Assembly (NCBI RefSeq): GCF_001729965.1
Contig: NZ_JRWK01000010.1
Coordinates: forward strand, 1-63,552
Direction: 5' to 3'
DNA from: Methanosphaera sp. WGK6
GTDB taxonomy: Archaea; Methanobacteriota; Methanobacteria; Methanobacteriales; Methanobacteriaceae
DNA length: 63,552 bases
Below the pieces are notes generated by a model that worked only from the letters and a program-made list of their open reading frames with translations, searched no databases and was not told the DNA's origin. This document shows positions 36,155-46,123 of this stretch, piece after piece. The position numbers and the translations under genes are program-made. The first letter of the stretch is position 1. Every line of letters begins with the position of its first letter.

Positions 36155-36318
36155 ATTGATATCCTCCTATTTTAATATTTAAATATATTATCTCCTTAGT
36201 TAATATATTTAACAGTGATTCATTTATGAAAAATAAGATGAAATATTGAATTAAATGAAAAAAATAGTCCAAAATATAAATTAAAAAATATTAAAAAATA
36301 AAAGAATTAGGATAAGAG

Positions 36319-37053
36319 TTATTCTAGTTCAACAAATGTATTGTAAGATAATTCTTTGTCTAATAATAATTCTTCAGATTCTACTAAGATTTTAACGAGG
36401 CCATTTAATGGTGTGGAGTTAATTAATGTAATTTCACTTTCAATAGTAATTCCAAGATTTAATAAGTCCTGAATTTTATTATTGTCTCCTCGAATAAATT
36501 TTACTTTACCTACTTGTTTTGGTTTCATATTACCTACTGCTATTAAATTCTCAACTCTACGTGATATTTCCTCAATACTATGTATTGTTGAACATTCATA
36601 ACAGGAAGATATGTTTAAATCACAGACAGGTATTATATTATGATCATCGGGACATTGATTAGGATATCCTAATAGTTGACATAACTTTCTTTCAGCTTCA
36701 TCTGATAATGAATGTTCCATAGCACAGGCTTGTTCATGTAAATCTTCCATGTCTAAGCCTAATGTTTCATAAAGAAATGTTTCAAGAAGTCTATGTTTAC
36801 GTACTATGCTTTTTGCTATTTTATAACCTTTATCTGTGAGTTTTACTCCTTTGTATTGGTAGTAATTAACATAACCTTCCTCTTCTAATTTTTTAAGCAT
36901 TTGAGTTACACTACCTGGAGCTATATCTAAATCTTTTGATATTTCAGTTGTTTTTGCCATATCTCCAGCTAGACTTTTTTTATAAATGGTTTCTAAATAT
37001 TCTTCAATATTTTCACTTATTTCTTTTCCATGCATTTTAAAACACTTATCCAT
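36319..37053 (-). CDS. DtxR/MntR-family metal-dependent repressor
   Basis: Iron- or manganese-sensing transcription regulator, 244 residues. Residues about 13-75 hold the winged helix (EEYLETIYKKS, GSVTQMLKKLEEEGYV, YKGVKLTDKG). Residues about 80-150 are the metal-binding dimerisation domain, with an insertion containing Cys residues (PVCDLNISSCYECS). The last 75 residues are the FeoA/SH3-like domain. It starts at ATG 37053. It lies close to the iron-dependent oxygen-defence genes and may control them. A possible box TTTAGGTTAATG occurs in its own upstream region near 37120. Confidence 0.92.
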   Translation of the reverse strand: MDKCFKMHGKEISENIEEYLETIYKKSLAGDMAKTTEISKDLDIAPGSVTQMLKKLEEEGYVNYYQYKGVKLTDKGYKIAKSIVRKHRLLETFLYETLGLDMEDLHEQACAMEHSLSDEAERKLCQLLGYPNQCPDDHNIIPVCDLNISSCYECSTIHSIEEISRRVENLIAVGNMKPKQVGKVKFIRGDNNKIQDLLNLGITIESEITLINSTPLNGLVKILVESEELLLDKELSYNTFVELE

Positions 37054-37153
37054 TATTTTCCCATAATTTTAAAATGTTAATATAAACTATTTTATTTTAA
37101 TATATTACTATTTAGGTTAATGTTACTATAAATAATTATATTATATAATCCAC

Positions 37154-38626
37154 CTATTTTAAAAACATTTTTCTTAAGTCTTTTCTAAGTAATTTCCATC
37201 CATTAACTCTTGGAAGTTCTTCAGTTGTAAATATTTTTCTTGGTATTTTATATCGTGCAAGATTTTCTCTTGCATATTCAAGCAAACCATCTACATCTTC
37301 TTTATTTTTCCATATAACTGCAGCTACAGGTATTTCTCCACGATGTTCATGTGGAAAACTAAATACTGCTATTTCATCAACAGATTCATATTTAAGTAGT
37401 GTTTCTTCTACTTCTGTTGGATATATTTTCCAACCAGACATAATTATCATGTCTTTTTTACGGTCTGTTATGAATAACCGATTATCTTTATCTAAAAATC
37501 CAATATCTCCTGTTAAAAACCATCCATTTTCAAGAAATGTTTTTTTATTTGCTTCAGGTTTATTCCAATACCCAATGGCTGTTGATGGTCCTCTTAAAGC
37601 TATTTCTCCTGTTTCATTTTTATCTAATTCTATTTCCGGATTATTAGAATCCACTATTTTTACTTCACTAAAACATACTGGATGACCTACACTTTCAAAT
37701 TTATCTGCAAATGCATAATCTTCTGGACGTATTACTGTTCCTGTTCCTATTACTATTGTTTCGGATAATCCATATGCATTTAACACTGCAATTCCATATT
37801 TTTTATAGAATTTTTTCCATATTTCTTTATGAAGAGGTCCTCCTCCAGAAATAATACTTTCTACAGTGTATAATTTATTTCCAACTAAATCAGGATTTGA
37901 TACTATTGAATGAATCACAGGTGGCATTCCTGTTGCATGAGTCACATGATTTTCAAATATTATATCTAAGTATTCTTCGAATGTGTATTTACTTTTTGTA
38001 ATACATAATGCAGCAGAGCGTAGTGCTGATATTGCCCATGATATACCTACATGTGCCATTGGATAAATACAGAACATTACACTATTATGATTCATTTTTA
38101 ATACATCACATTCATTTTGTATTGCACTAAACCAATTACCATGAGTTAACATAGCTCCTTTAGGTTTTCCTGTTGTTCCACTAGTATATTGAAGTTGACA
38201 TAAATCATCCCAACTAGTATTACATGCCTCTAATATTGGTGCATCAACATATTCATCCATTGAATGAATTAAATAAGATTCAATAGATAAATCTGCTATA
38301 TTTTCATCAGTTATTATTAATTTAGCATCTGAATCATCAATAAAGTATTGTAATTCATTTTTTGTATATATTCTATTGGTTGGTATAGCTACTGCACCAA
38401 TACGCCACAAGGCCAATAATGAAAATAAGTATTCCGGACCATTTGGTAAATATATGAGAACTCTATCTCCTTTTAATATTCCTAAGTTTATTAATTTTCT
38501 GCCTATTTCTGAAATTATCCCTAAAATATCTCTAGAATTATACCTTTTATTTCTATCTATACAATAATAAACTGGTTTATCTAATCTACATGCATTTGCA
38601 TCTAAAAATGTGGTTACATTTATCAT
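37154..38626 (-). CDS. AMP-forming acyl-CoA synthetase / ligase
   Basis: Adenylate-forming ligase of the ANL superfamily, 490 residues. Motifs in order: LQYTSGTTGKPKGAM (P-loop), NAYGLSET, TGDIGFLDKDNRLFITDRKK (A8 hinge), and the C-terminal catalytic Lys region ELPRVNGWKLLRKDL. That last segment usually reads LPRTxxGKxxR; Gly-Trp-Lys here is a small deviation. I use ATG 38626, behind GGAAGGT; TTG 38644 is in frame but less likely. Substrate (medium or long fatty acid, aromatic acid) is unknown. Confidence 0.88.
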   Translation of the reverse strand: MINVTTFLDANACRLDKPVYYCIDRNKRYNSRDILGIISEIGRKLINLGILKGDRVLIYLPNGPEYLFSLLALWRIGAVAIPTNRIYTKNELQYFIDDSDAKLIITDENIADLSIESYLIHSMDEYVDAPILEACNTSWDDLCQLQYTSGTTGKPKGAMLTHGNWFSAIQNECDVLKMNHNSVMFCIYPMAHVGISWAISALRSAALCITKSKYTFEEYLDIIFENHVTHATGMPPVIHSIVSNPDLVGNKLYTVESIISGGGPLHKEIWKKFYKKYGIAVLNAYGLSETIVIGTGTVIRPEDYAFADKFESVGHPVCFSEVKIVDSNNPEIELDKNETGEIALRGPSTAIGYWNKPEANKKTFLENGWFLTGDIGFLDKDNRLFITDRKKDMIIMSGWKIYPTEVEETLLKYESVDEIAVFSFPHEHRGEIPVAAVIWKNKEDVDGLLEYARENLARYKIPRKIFTTEELPRVNGWKLLRKDLRKMFLK

Positions 38627-38789
38627 GAAACTAATACCTTCCAAATATTTTTTTAAAGTACTAATTTATATATTTCTAATTGATTCTATTAAAATTATTA
38701 TATAATTAAAAATAGTAATATAATATTAATTAAAAAAATGGTACTAAAATATCCAAGTTTATAAAAATTAACAAGACTAATTGATTACT

Positions 38790-40232
38790 ATGAATACAGC
38801 AAGTAAAATCATAAAAAATTCAAGTTTACTAATAATTGCTACAATAATCAATAATTTAATGACATTTATATTAACATTATTCACAGCACGGTATCTTGGA
38901 ACATATAATTATGGAATCATATCTTCAGCAATATCTATTGTTGGAATTTTAACAGTATTCACTGATTTGGGACTTGCAACATATGCTATACGTGAAGTTT
39001 CACGAAACACCTCATTGACAAGTAAATACTTTGGTACAGTATTATTTTTTAGAGTAATATTTTCCTTAATTGTATTTATATTCTATATCATATTCATATT
39101 AAATAGTAATTTTAATTATGAAACTACTCTTGTAATGATTCTTTTCGGTATTTATATGGTGATAAGTTCACTAACATATTGTTATAATTCATTATTTCAG
39201 AGCAATGAACAAGTACAATACCAAACAATTGGTACTGTAGTATATAGTGTATCTGTTTTATTAATCATATTACTAATAATATTCTATAATGGTAATGTTA
39301 TAAGTGTTGCAGCAGGCTATCCTATAGCAATGTTTTTATCTTTCATATATACAACTTATGCTGCAATAAAACATTATCCTAAATTCAAAGTATCATTAGA
39401 AAAATCATTTATAAAAGAATTATTTGTTAAAGGAATACCTTTTGGAGTATCTGCAGCATTCACATCAATATATTTTTGGATAGCTCAAATTATATTGACA
39501 TATATGTCTAATAGTACATCTGTAGGATTATTTAGCTCTTCACAGAAACTTTTACTTATAGTTGCAGCAATTCTTACATTGTTCTTTAATGTAATATTCC
39601 CTGTAATGAGTAGATTATTTACTACTGATAAAAAACAATTAAAACACTTATATCATAAAGTAATGAAATATGCTTTGATAATGGGAATAGGTATGGCTAT
39701 AATTGTTTCATTCTATTCGGCAGATATTATTTATATTATTTATGGATCAGAATATGTTGTTGGTTCCGGAGCTTTAACCATACTTATATGGGCTGGAATG
39801 TTTATGTTTCTTAGTAATATTTCATCAACAATGCTTGGAGCTATCAATAAACAAGTTACTGTTACTAAAATTACAGGAGTTGGTGCTTTATTCAGTGTAA
39901 TTTTAAATATAATTATGATTAATAAATATTCTTATATTGGTGCAAGTATTAGTACTGTACTTACTGAATTTTTAATTGTTGTGTTAATGTTATATGCATT
40001 GTCTAAAACAGAGTTTAAACTAAGTCTGAAAAAATCAATAATTCCTATAATTCAAGTAATAATTTCAAGTATTTTTATGACTGTTGTAATAGTTATATTT
40101 AATTTTCCATTTATTATTGGAGTTTTAATAGGATTACTTGTTTATATTATTGCATTATTTATAACAAGAGCTATTGATTCAGAAGATCGTGATATTATAT
40201 ATAATTTCATTGAGGAAATTATAAATAAATAA
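38790..40232 (+). CDS. Polysaccharide flippase (Wzx/MATE-like, MOP superfamily)
   Basis: Membrane translocase for lipid-linked oligosaccharides, 480 residues with about 12-14 helices. The N-terminal SLLIIATIINNLMTFILTLFTARYLGT is typical, as are DLGLATYAIREVSRN and the GIPFGVSAAF segment at the start of the second half. It would flip precursors made by the glycosyltransferases found elsewhere in this window. ATG 38790 is chosen over an in-frame TTG at 38781. Stand-alone gene. Confidence 0.9.
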   Translation: MNTASKIIKNSSLLIIATIINNLMTFILTLFTARYLGTYNYGIISSAISIVGILTVFTDLGLATYAIREVSRNTSLTSKYFGTVLFFRVIFSLIVFIFYIIFILNSNFNYETTLVMILFGIYMVISSLTYCYNSLFQSNEQVQYQTIGTVVYSVSVLLIILLIIFYNGNVISVAAGYPIAMFLSFIYTTYAAIKHYPKFKVSLEKSFIKELFVKGIPFGVSAAFTSIYFWIAQIILTYMSNSTSVGLFSSSQKLLLIVAAILTLFFNVIFPVMSRLFTTDKKQLKHLYHKVMKYALIMGIGMAIIVSFYSADIIYIIYGSEYVVGSGALTILIWAGMFMFLSNISSTMLGAINKQVTVTKITGVGALFSVILNIIMINKYSYIGASISTVLTEFLIVVLMLYALSKTEFKLSLKKSIIPIIQVIISSIFMTVVIVIFNFPFIIGVLIGLLVYIIALFITRAIDSEDRDIIYNFIEEIINK

Positions 40233-40435
40233 TATTCTTTTTATTTTTTTTGAATACTTAATTAAAATCATTTGAAAGTAAATAATTATTCTTTTTTTAA
40301 AAAAAATATCCTATTTTATAGTATAATCAATTTAAAAAATATATCTATTATTGTTTATTTAAAAAAGGTAGATGGGGGTGAGTAAATATATAATTGGTGA
40401 TAAGAATGTTATGTTGATGATAAATTGTACATTAT
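40233..40435. other. Convergent intergenic spacer
   Basis: About 200 bp between the ends of the flippase and cysK genes. It contains a G-rich stretch (GATGGGGGTGAG near 40372-40383) followed by GGTGATAAGAATG, but the frame closes after three codons, so no gene is called. Confidence 0.4.
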
Positions 40436-41398
40436 TTAGTAGTATAAATCAACTAACCAATCAACACTAAGATACCTTTCTCCTGTATCAGGTAATATTG
40501 CTACAATTGTTTTACCTTTATTTTCTGGTCTTTTAGCTAGTTCTAATGCTGCAAATACATTTGCACCTGAAGATATTCCTGCAAGAATTCCTTCTTTTTG
40601 TGCTAAAGCTATTGTTGTGTTTCCTGCATCTTCATCAGCTACTGTGAGTACTTCATCAACTACATCTAAATCTAATGTATCTGGTATAAATCCAGCACTT
40701 ATTCCTTGTATTTTATGTACTCCTTTTCTTCCTTCAGTTATTACTGGTGATGCAGCTGCTTCTACTGCTACTGCTTTAAAATCTTCTTTTAATGGTTTTA
40801 TGGACTTAGCAATTCCTGTTATTGTTCCACCAGTACCTGCTGCTGCTACAACAATATCTACATTTCCTTCAGTGTCTTTATATATTTCAGGTCCTGTTAA
40901 TTTTTCATGAATTTCAGGATTTGCTTGATTTTCAAATTGTTGTAATATTATGGAATTTTCAATTTCTTCATTTAATCTTTCTGCTTCTTTGATTGCTCCT
41001 GGAATTCCATCTGCTGCTGGTGTTAATATTAAATCTGCTCCAAAGATTTTCACTAGTTTTCTTCTTTCTATTGAGAATGATTCAGGTAATACTATTTTTA
41101 ATTTATATCCTTTTGCTGCAGCTGCAAATGCTAATGCTACACCTGTATTACCACTTGTTGGTTCTATGATTGTTGTATCTTTGTTTATTTTTCCTTTTTT
41201 CTCTGCATCTTCTATTAAAGATACTGCTACTCTATCTTTTACACTACTTACTGGATTAAATGATTCTACTTTTACTAGTACTTCTGCTTCTAGTCCTTCA
41301 GTTAAATTATTTAATCGTACTAATGGAGTATTACCTATTGTTTCTGTAATATCATTTGCTATTGGTTTTTTTAATATTTCTATATTTTCTATTGCCAT
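40436..41398 (-). CDS. cysK: Cysteine synthase A (O-acetylserine sulfhydrylase)
   Basis: PLP enzyme that makes cysteine from O-acetylserine and sulfide, 320 residues. The PLP lysine is Lys54 in [11 protein letters not shown], the phosphate loop is GTGGTITG, and the substrate loop is [12 protein letters not shown]. The C-terminus DTGERYLS is standard. It is divergent from cysE across a 517-bp spacer, and together they form the bacterial-type cysteine route. Many methanogens instead use tRNA-dependent cysteine synthesis. Confidence 0.96.
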   Translation of the reverse strand: MAIENIEILKKPIANDITETIGNTPLVRLNNLTEGLEAEVLVKVESFNPVSSVKDRVAVSLIEDAEKKGKINKDTTIIEPTSGNTGVALAFAAAAKGYKLKIVLPESFSIERRKLVKIFGADLILTPAADGIPGAIKEAERLNEEIENSIILQQFENQANPEIHEKLTGPEIYKDTEGNVDIVVAAAGTGGTITGIAKSIKPLKEDFKAVAVEAAASPVITEGRKGVHKIQGISAGFIPDTLDLDVVDEVLTVADEDAGNTTIALAQKEGILAGISSGANVFAALELAKRPENKGKTIVAILPDTGERYLSVDWLVDLYY

Positions 41399-41915
41399 TG
41401 TTCCACTCCTATTTTTTTTTGATTTGTATCATTATTATCTTTAATTTTATTTTTGTTAAGTAATTCTATTATATTTAAATGTATAATTTTTTTTATTGAT
41501 TAACATTGAAAAAAAATATAACAATAGTTATATTTTTAAATAATAAAAAAATAAATTAACTCATGTTTTAAATAACACTGTTAATTTTTTAAATATATTA
41601 CATAATTATAGTATTCATTAAACAATTATGATTAATATAGTATATAAATTTAACGAATAAATATACTTAAAAAACAATTAATTAAATATAAGTTAATTTC
41701 TTTCTTTATTTTAATAACAATTATTCTTACATATACTATTTTAATATATAAACTATATAAACTTAACGATTGTTATATTCAAAAAAATAAGATAATAATC
41801 CATAGATAAATTATTATAACAATGTTAATATACTAATAAATACAAAAAATACAATAAAAAAATACAAATAAGAAAAATAACTAAATGATTAATATAAAAC
41901 AAGAGGATTAAAAAA
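41399..41915. other. Divergent promoter region of cysK and cysE
   Basis: A 517-bp AT-rich region without genes. It contains two near-identical promoter-like blocks (listed separately), 113 bp apart. The left 100 bp should contain the cysK promoter on the minus strand. Confidence 0.55.
41641..41769 (+). promoter_or_regulatory. Tandem TATA plus TTAACGA blocks upstream of cysE
   Basis: TATATAAATTTAACGA at 41641-41656 and TATATAAACTTAACGA at 41754-41769 match at 15 of 16 positions. Each joins a TATA box to the same seven bases, as expected from a duplicated promoter with an overlapping operator. Confidence 0.5.
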
Positions 41916-42629
41916 ATGTTTGATATACTAAAAGAAGACATAAATACTGTTTTCGCAAATGATCCAGCAGCTAAAAGCAAAATAGAAGTAATATTATGTT
42001 ATCCTGGATTACATGCATTGTGGCTTCATAAAATTGCACACTGGTTCTGGAAAAAAAATAATAAATTATTAAGCAGATTTATATCACACATTAATAGATT
42101 CTTAACAGGAATTGAAATACATCCTGGAGCTACAATAGGTCGTAGATTCTTTATAGACCATGGAATGGGAGTGGTTATTGGAGAAACCACAATCATAGGA
42201 GATGATGTTTTATTATACAAAGGAGTTGTACTAGGAGGTACAAGCCTTGAAAGTAAAAAAAGACATCCAACTTTAGGAAATAATGTAGTAGTTGGAACTA
42301 ATGCAATAGTACTTGGAGACATAGAAATAGGTGATAATTGTCAAGTAGGAGCTGGAGCAGTAGTAACAAAACCAGCACCAGCCGGATCTACAATAGTAGG
42401 AATTCCAGGAAAAACATTAGAATCAATCAGAAAACAAACAAAACAAAAACATGACCTTGAACATGGAAAAATACCTGATCCTATCACAGAAATACTAAAC
42501 TTATTAATTCAAAGACAAGAAGAACTAGAAGAAATAGTATATCATGAAAATCGTTCAGCTGAAGATAGAAAACGAATGTATAAAGAATTACAAGAACTAG
42601 CAAAAAACACTTATGATCATGAAAAATAA
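41916..42629 (+). CDS. cysE: Serine O-acetyltransferase
   Basis: Acetylates serine with acetyl-CoA, giving the substrate of CysK; 237 residues. The short helical N-terminal domain ([20 protein letters not shown]) and the left-handed beta helix ([20 protein letters not shown], then [15 protein letters not shown]) are both typical. The C-terminal tail after GIPGKTLE is long, charged and helical (about 65 residues) and lacks the usual C-terminal Ile that docks into CysK. AAGAGG precedes the start. Confidence 0.95.
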   Translation: MFDILKEDINTVFANDPAAKSKIEVILCYPGLHALWLHKIAHWFWKKNNKLLSRFISHINRFLTGIEIHPGATIGRRFFIDHGMGVVIGETTIIGDDVLLYKGVVLGGTSLESKKRHPTLGNNVVVGTNAIVLGDIEIGDNCQVGAGAVVTKPAPAGSTIVGIPGKTLESIRKQTKQKHDLEHGKIPDPITEILNLLIQRQEELEEIVYHENRSAEDRKRMYKELQELAKNTYDHEK

Positions 42630-42652
42630 GAGGATAATAAAAAAATATCCTC
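42630..42652. terminator. Hairpin between convergent cysE and pilin-like gene
   Basis: GAGGATA and TATCCTC arms around a nine-base A-rich loop, at the very end of both genes. It can terminate transcripts from both sides. Confidence 0.6.
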
Positions 42653-43115
42653 ATTTAAAATAAATATTTACACTTCTTTCACCAGTAGATGAATTAATCC
42701 ACTTAATCTCTGTATTATAATACCAACGATTTTTTAAACTAACATAATAATAAGTAGATTTACCATTAAAACTAATTTTACAAGGAACCAAAACACGAAC
42801 TTCCTTTGTTTCATCATCCGATAAATCTACATAAGAATATAAATAATGATTACCACTAACTAACCTATAATAAATTTTCATATCCACTGGACACTTAATA
42901 CTAATAACTTTAGAAGAACCATAATCTGATGAATAAATCATCCTAACATTATTTGAAAGTTCAATCAAAGTATTTTTAACTTCAACAGTATTTTTAATAT
43001 CACTTATATCATCTATTTCATCAATACATAAAGGTATAGAAATTATGGATAATATAATCATAGATATAATAAAAATTAATAAATACTCTACAGCAATTTG
43101 ACCATATTTATCCAT
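42651..43115 (-). CDS. Pilin-like protein with class III signal peptide
   Basis: Archaeal type IV pilin-like protein, 154 residues. The start, DKYGQIAVEYLLIFIISMI, is a class III signal: short basic leader, cleavage before Gln6, and Glu10 at +5 of the mature protein, followed by the hydrophobic assembly helix. The remaining 120 residues are a beta-rich head domain with a single Cys pair candidate (CPVD, VPCK). Its ATG overlaps the prepilin peptidase stop as TAATG, so protease and substrate are co-translated. Confidence 0.85.
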   Translation of the reverse strand: MDKYGQIAVEYLLIFIISMIILSIISIPLCIDEIDDISDIKNTVEVKNTLIELSNNVRMIYSSDYGSSKVISIKCPVDMKIYYRLVSGNHYLYSYVDLSDDETKEVRVLVPCKISFNGKSTYYYVSLKNRWYYNTEIKWINSSTGERSVNIYFK

Positions 43116-44233
43116 TAAATCAACTCCATTATAAATAAAAATACTTGAAATATATTTCCAAATAATAAAGTTATAATAAGACCCACTAAAATAAAAGGTG
43201 CAAATGGTAAACCTTTTTTAATAGGTACATTTGAAATAAAATTACGCTCATTTAGTTTCTTTAGTAATAAAATATCATTATCTTCTAAACCTGCAGCATT
43301 TGCATAAATTATAACTTCACAAAGACTATTATTTTTTAGTTTATTAAACCATGATAATTCATTGAAATAATACTGATTATCATATCTACATAATGGATAT
43401 GCTAGAATCATACCATTATTTAAACAAGACACATCATAAAAATCAGTGAATACCTTATTAAATAATCGTATTTTCATAATATTTCTTATAATAACTATAA
43501 ATTCAATTATTATAAATTGACTTAAAAATATTAAAAAATTTCCCTCAATACATTCCCATATTAAAACTATAATTGTAAATAAAATAATAACATATTTATT
43601 TTCTTTAAATAATTTATTCATTAAACATAAGAATATAATCATAATTATTAATTTTAAAAGTATATTATCTACATGACATGAACCAATTAATATAGAACTA
43701 ATTATTAATAAATCCAAATTAAAAATACATTCTTTAATCTTGATAGTGTTCTTTAAATCTTTAATTAAAAATGGTTTTCTTTTTAATATAATATAAAACA
43801 TAATTACTACAATTAATGGCATTACTGAAAAAATACTACTTATAATTACCCATAAACTAGGAATACTATCCTCTAAAAAATAAAAGGGTAATTTTAAAAA
43901 CCCAATACGATACATAGGTACAATATCTAAAAACTCTGGAATAAATAAAGTAGATATTGCAGTGAGTAATTTAACATCCCCTCCGGCCCATACACCTAAA
44001 TACCATAAAGTATAAGATATTATAAACGTGATAATGACAGAAATATAATAAAATAAACTAAATTTATTAATTAAAAGATGATAAATGCTAACAAGCATTA
44101 AACCTATTAAAATAGTAGTTAAAGTTAATTTATTTGGTATAATATTCCATTTAATATCAGTATATGTTGATATACTACAACATACTACTATAATTACTAT
44201 TCCTAAGATTTTTATTAAAATATCTAAATTCAT
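43115..44233 (-). CDS. Archaeal type IV prepilin peptidase (A24 family)
   Basis: Membrane aspartic protease that cleaves class III signal peptides, 372 residues with about ten helices. The two catalytic aspartates are Asp26 in YTDIKWNIIPN and Asp86 in AGGDVKLL (GxGD-type motif). The C-terminal part, ending VPIKKGLPFAPFILVG, matches the extra C-terminal domain of methanogen A24 peptidases and makes it longer than FlaK-type enzymes. Coupled to the pilin-like gene. It may also process the two small pilins at 62329-62707. Confidence 0.9.
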   Translation of the reverse strand: MNLDILIKILGIVIIVVCCSISTYTDIKWNIIPNKLTLTTILIGLMLVSIYHLLINKFSLFYYISVIITFIISYTLWYLGVWAGGDVKLLTAISTLFIPEFLDIVPMYRIGFLKLPFYFLEDSIPSLWVIISSIFSVMPLIVVIMFYIILKRKPFLIKDLKNTIKIKECIFNLDLLIISSILIGSCHVDNILLKLIIMIIFLCLMNKLFKENKYVIILFTIIVLIWECIEGNFLIFLSQFIIIEFIVIIRNIMKIRLFNKVFTDFYDVSCLNNGMILAYPLCRYDNQYYFNELSWFNKLKNNSLCEVIIYANAAGLEDNDILLLKKLNERNFISNVPIKKGLPFAPFILVGLIITLLFGNIFQVFLFIMELI

Positions 44234-44269
44234 AACTTACTTAAATTAAAAAAAAGGGAAAGAGAAAGA

Positions 44270-45871
44270 TTATATTTTATTTTCTTTATTAATCTTTGCT
44301 GCATTAATGAATGATTTGAATATAGGATGTGCTTTATTTGGTCTTGATTTAAATTCAGGATGGAATTGACATCCTAAGAACCATGGATGATTTTTAAGTT
44401 CAATCATTTCTACTAAGAAATCATCAGGAGATGTACCTGATATAATAGCTCCAGATTTAATTAATGCATCTCTATATTCATTATTTACTTCATATCGATG
44501 TCTATGTCTTTCTGAGATTTGAGTATCTTTGTATGCTTCATAAGCAATAGTTCCTTCTTTTATTTTACATGGATAAGCACCAAGTCTCATGGTTCCACCC
44601 ATATTATTGATTTTCTTTTGTTCTTCCATCATATCAATAACAGGACATGTTGAATTTTCATCAAATTCAGTACTATTAGCATCTTCATAACCATTTAATT
44701 GAGCAATAGCAATTGCCATAGCATGTAAACCTAGACATATACCAAAGATAGGTATGTTATTTTTAATTGCATATTTCACGGTTTCAATTTTACCTGTAAT
44801 TCCTCTTTCACCAAATCCACCAGGTATTAATAAACCATCATATTGATTTAATGAATCTAAATTAAATTCATTATCTGCTTTTATCCAATCAATTTCAACA
44901 TTAACTTTATTAGCTGCACCTGCATGCTTTAAAGATTCACGTATACTGATATATGCATCTTCTAATTCTACATATTTACCTACAACAGCTATCTTTACCT
45001 TAGGTGTTTCTATTTTTAAATCTTCTACAATTTGACTCCATTCATATAAATCTGCTTTTTCAGGAGCTTCTATATTCAATCTATTTAAAACATAATTTCC
45101 TACATTGGATGAATACATAACTAATGGTACTTCATAGATTGAATGAGCATCAGGCGTATTAATTACAGCTTCAAATGGTACATCACAGAAATGTGCTATT
45201 TTCTCTTTAAGATTTTTATCTAAAGCAAGCTCAGATCTACATACAATCATGTCAGGATTTATTCCTAAACCTCTTAATTCTTTAGTACTGTGTTGTGTTG
45301 GTTTAGTTTTAAATTCTTTTGCAGCTTTTAAGTAAGGAACATATGTCACATGAACAAACATACAATTTTCATGTCCTTCTTCATTTTTAAGTTGTCTTGC
45401 TGCTTCTATAAATGGTTGACTTTCAATATCACCAACAGTTCCACCAATTTCCACCATGACAACTTCTGCTTTTGTTTTTTCAGCAACATTTCTTATCATT
45501 AATTTAATTTCATCAGTAATGTGTGGTATAATTTGTACACATGCACCAAGATATTCACCTTTTCTTTCTTTTTCTATTACTGATGAGTAAACTTTACCTG
45601 TTGTAATATTTGCTTTTCCAGATAATTCTACATCAAGGAATCTTTCATAGTGTCCTAAATCTAAGTCACATTCCATCCCATCATCAGTTACATAAACTTC
45701 ACCATGTTGATAAGGATTTAATGTACCAGAATCCCAATTAAGATAAGGATCAATTTTTATTGCTGTTACGTTAACGCCATATGATCTTAAAATTCTTCCA
45801 ATTGATGCTGAAGTAATTCCTTTTCCAATGGAACTTACTACACCACCAGTTACTACTATATACTTTGACAA
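44270..45871 (-). CDS. pyrG: CTP synthase
   Basis: Converts UTP to CTP with glutamine, 533 residues. The synthetase domain opens with [20 protein letters not shown] (P-loop) and the C-terminal glutaminase domain has [10 protein letters not shown] (catalytic Cys) and the closing HPEFKSRP (His, Glu). The start must be TTG 45871: the conserved N-terminus begins exactly there, no ATG lies upstream in frame, and GTTGAT is 5 bases ahead. CTP is needed for the predicted CDP-alditol used by the TagF-like enzyme. Confidence 0.97.
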   Translation of the reverse strand: MSKYIVVTGGVVSSIGKGITSASIGRILRSYGVNVTAIKIDPYLNWDSGTLNPYQHGEVYVTDDGMECDLDLGHYERFLDVELSGKANITTGKVYSSVIEKERKGEYLGACVQIIPHITDEIKLMIRNVAEKTKAEVVMVEIGGTVGDIESQPFIEAARQLKNEEGHENCMFVHVTYVPYLKAAKEFKTKPTQHSTKELRGLGINPDMIVCRSELALDKNLKEKIAHFCDVPFEAVINTPDAHSIYEVPLVMYSSNVGNYVLNRLNIEAPEKADLYEWSQIVEDLKIETPKVKIAVVGKYVELEDAYISIRESLKHAGAANKVNVEIDWIKADNEFNLDSLNQYDGLLIPGGFGERGITGKIETVKYAIKNNIPIFGICLGLHAMAIAIAQLNGYEDANSTEFDENSTCPVIDMMEEQKKINNMGGTMRLGAYPCKIKEGTIAYEAYKDTQISERHRHRYEVNNEYRDALIKSGAIISGTSPDDFLVEMIELKNHPWFLGCQFHPEFKSRPNKAHPIFKSFINAAKINKENKI

Positions 45872-46123
45872 AATATCAACTCTTCCCTTTAATGTTGTAA
45901 TATTATTAATATAATTTATGGTTATTTGAATAATATACTAATACTTAGACTAAATTATATTAATTATTTAATATATATTTTTGTAAAATTTATAAAAAAT
46001 TTACTGTTACTTTAATATTTATAACTTATTATATTTAGATTTTACATTTAATAAGTCAATGTCTAAAAAAAAGTTTTATAAAAAAATATTTTTAAAAAAA
46101 AATTAGAAATAATTAATTAACAA

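Noticed and set aside
40360-40435. Possible short gene after GGTGATAAGAATG near cysK 3' end
   Set aside because: The frame closes after three codons, so the ribosome-site-like sequence is fortuitous.
40950-41444. 164-codon plus-strand frame opposite cysK
   Set aside because: Antisense shadow of a strongly conserved enzyme; Ser/Phe-rich translation.
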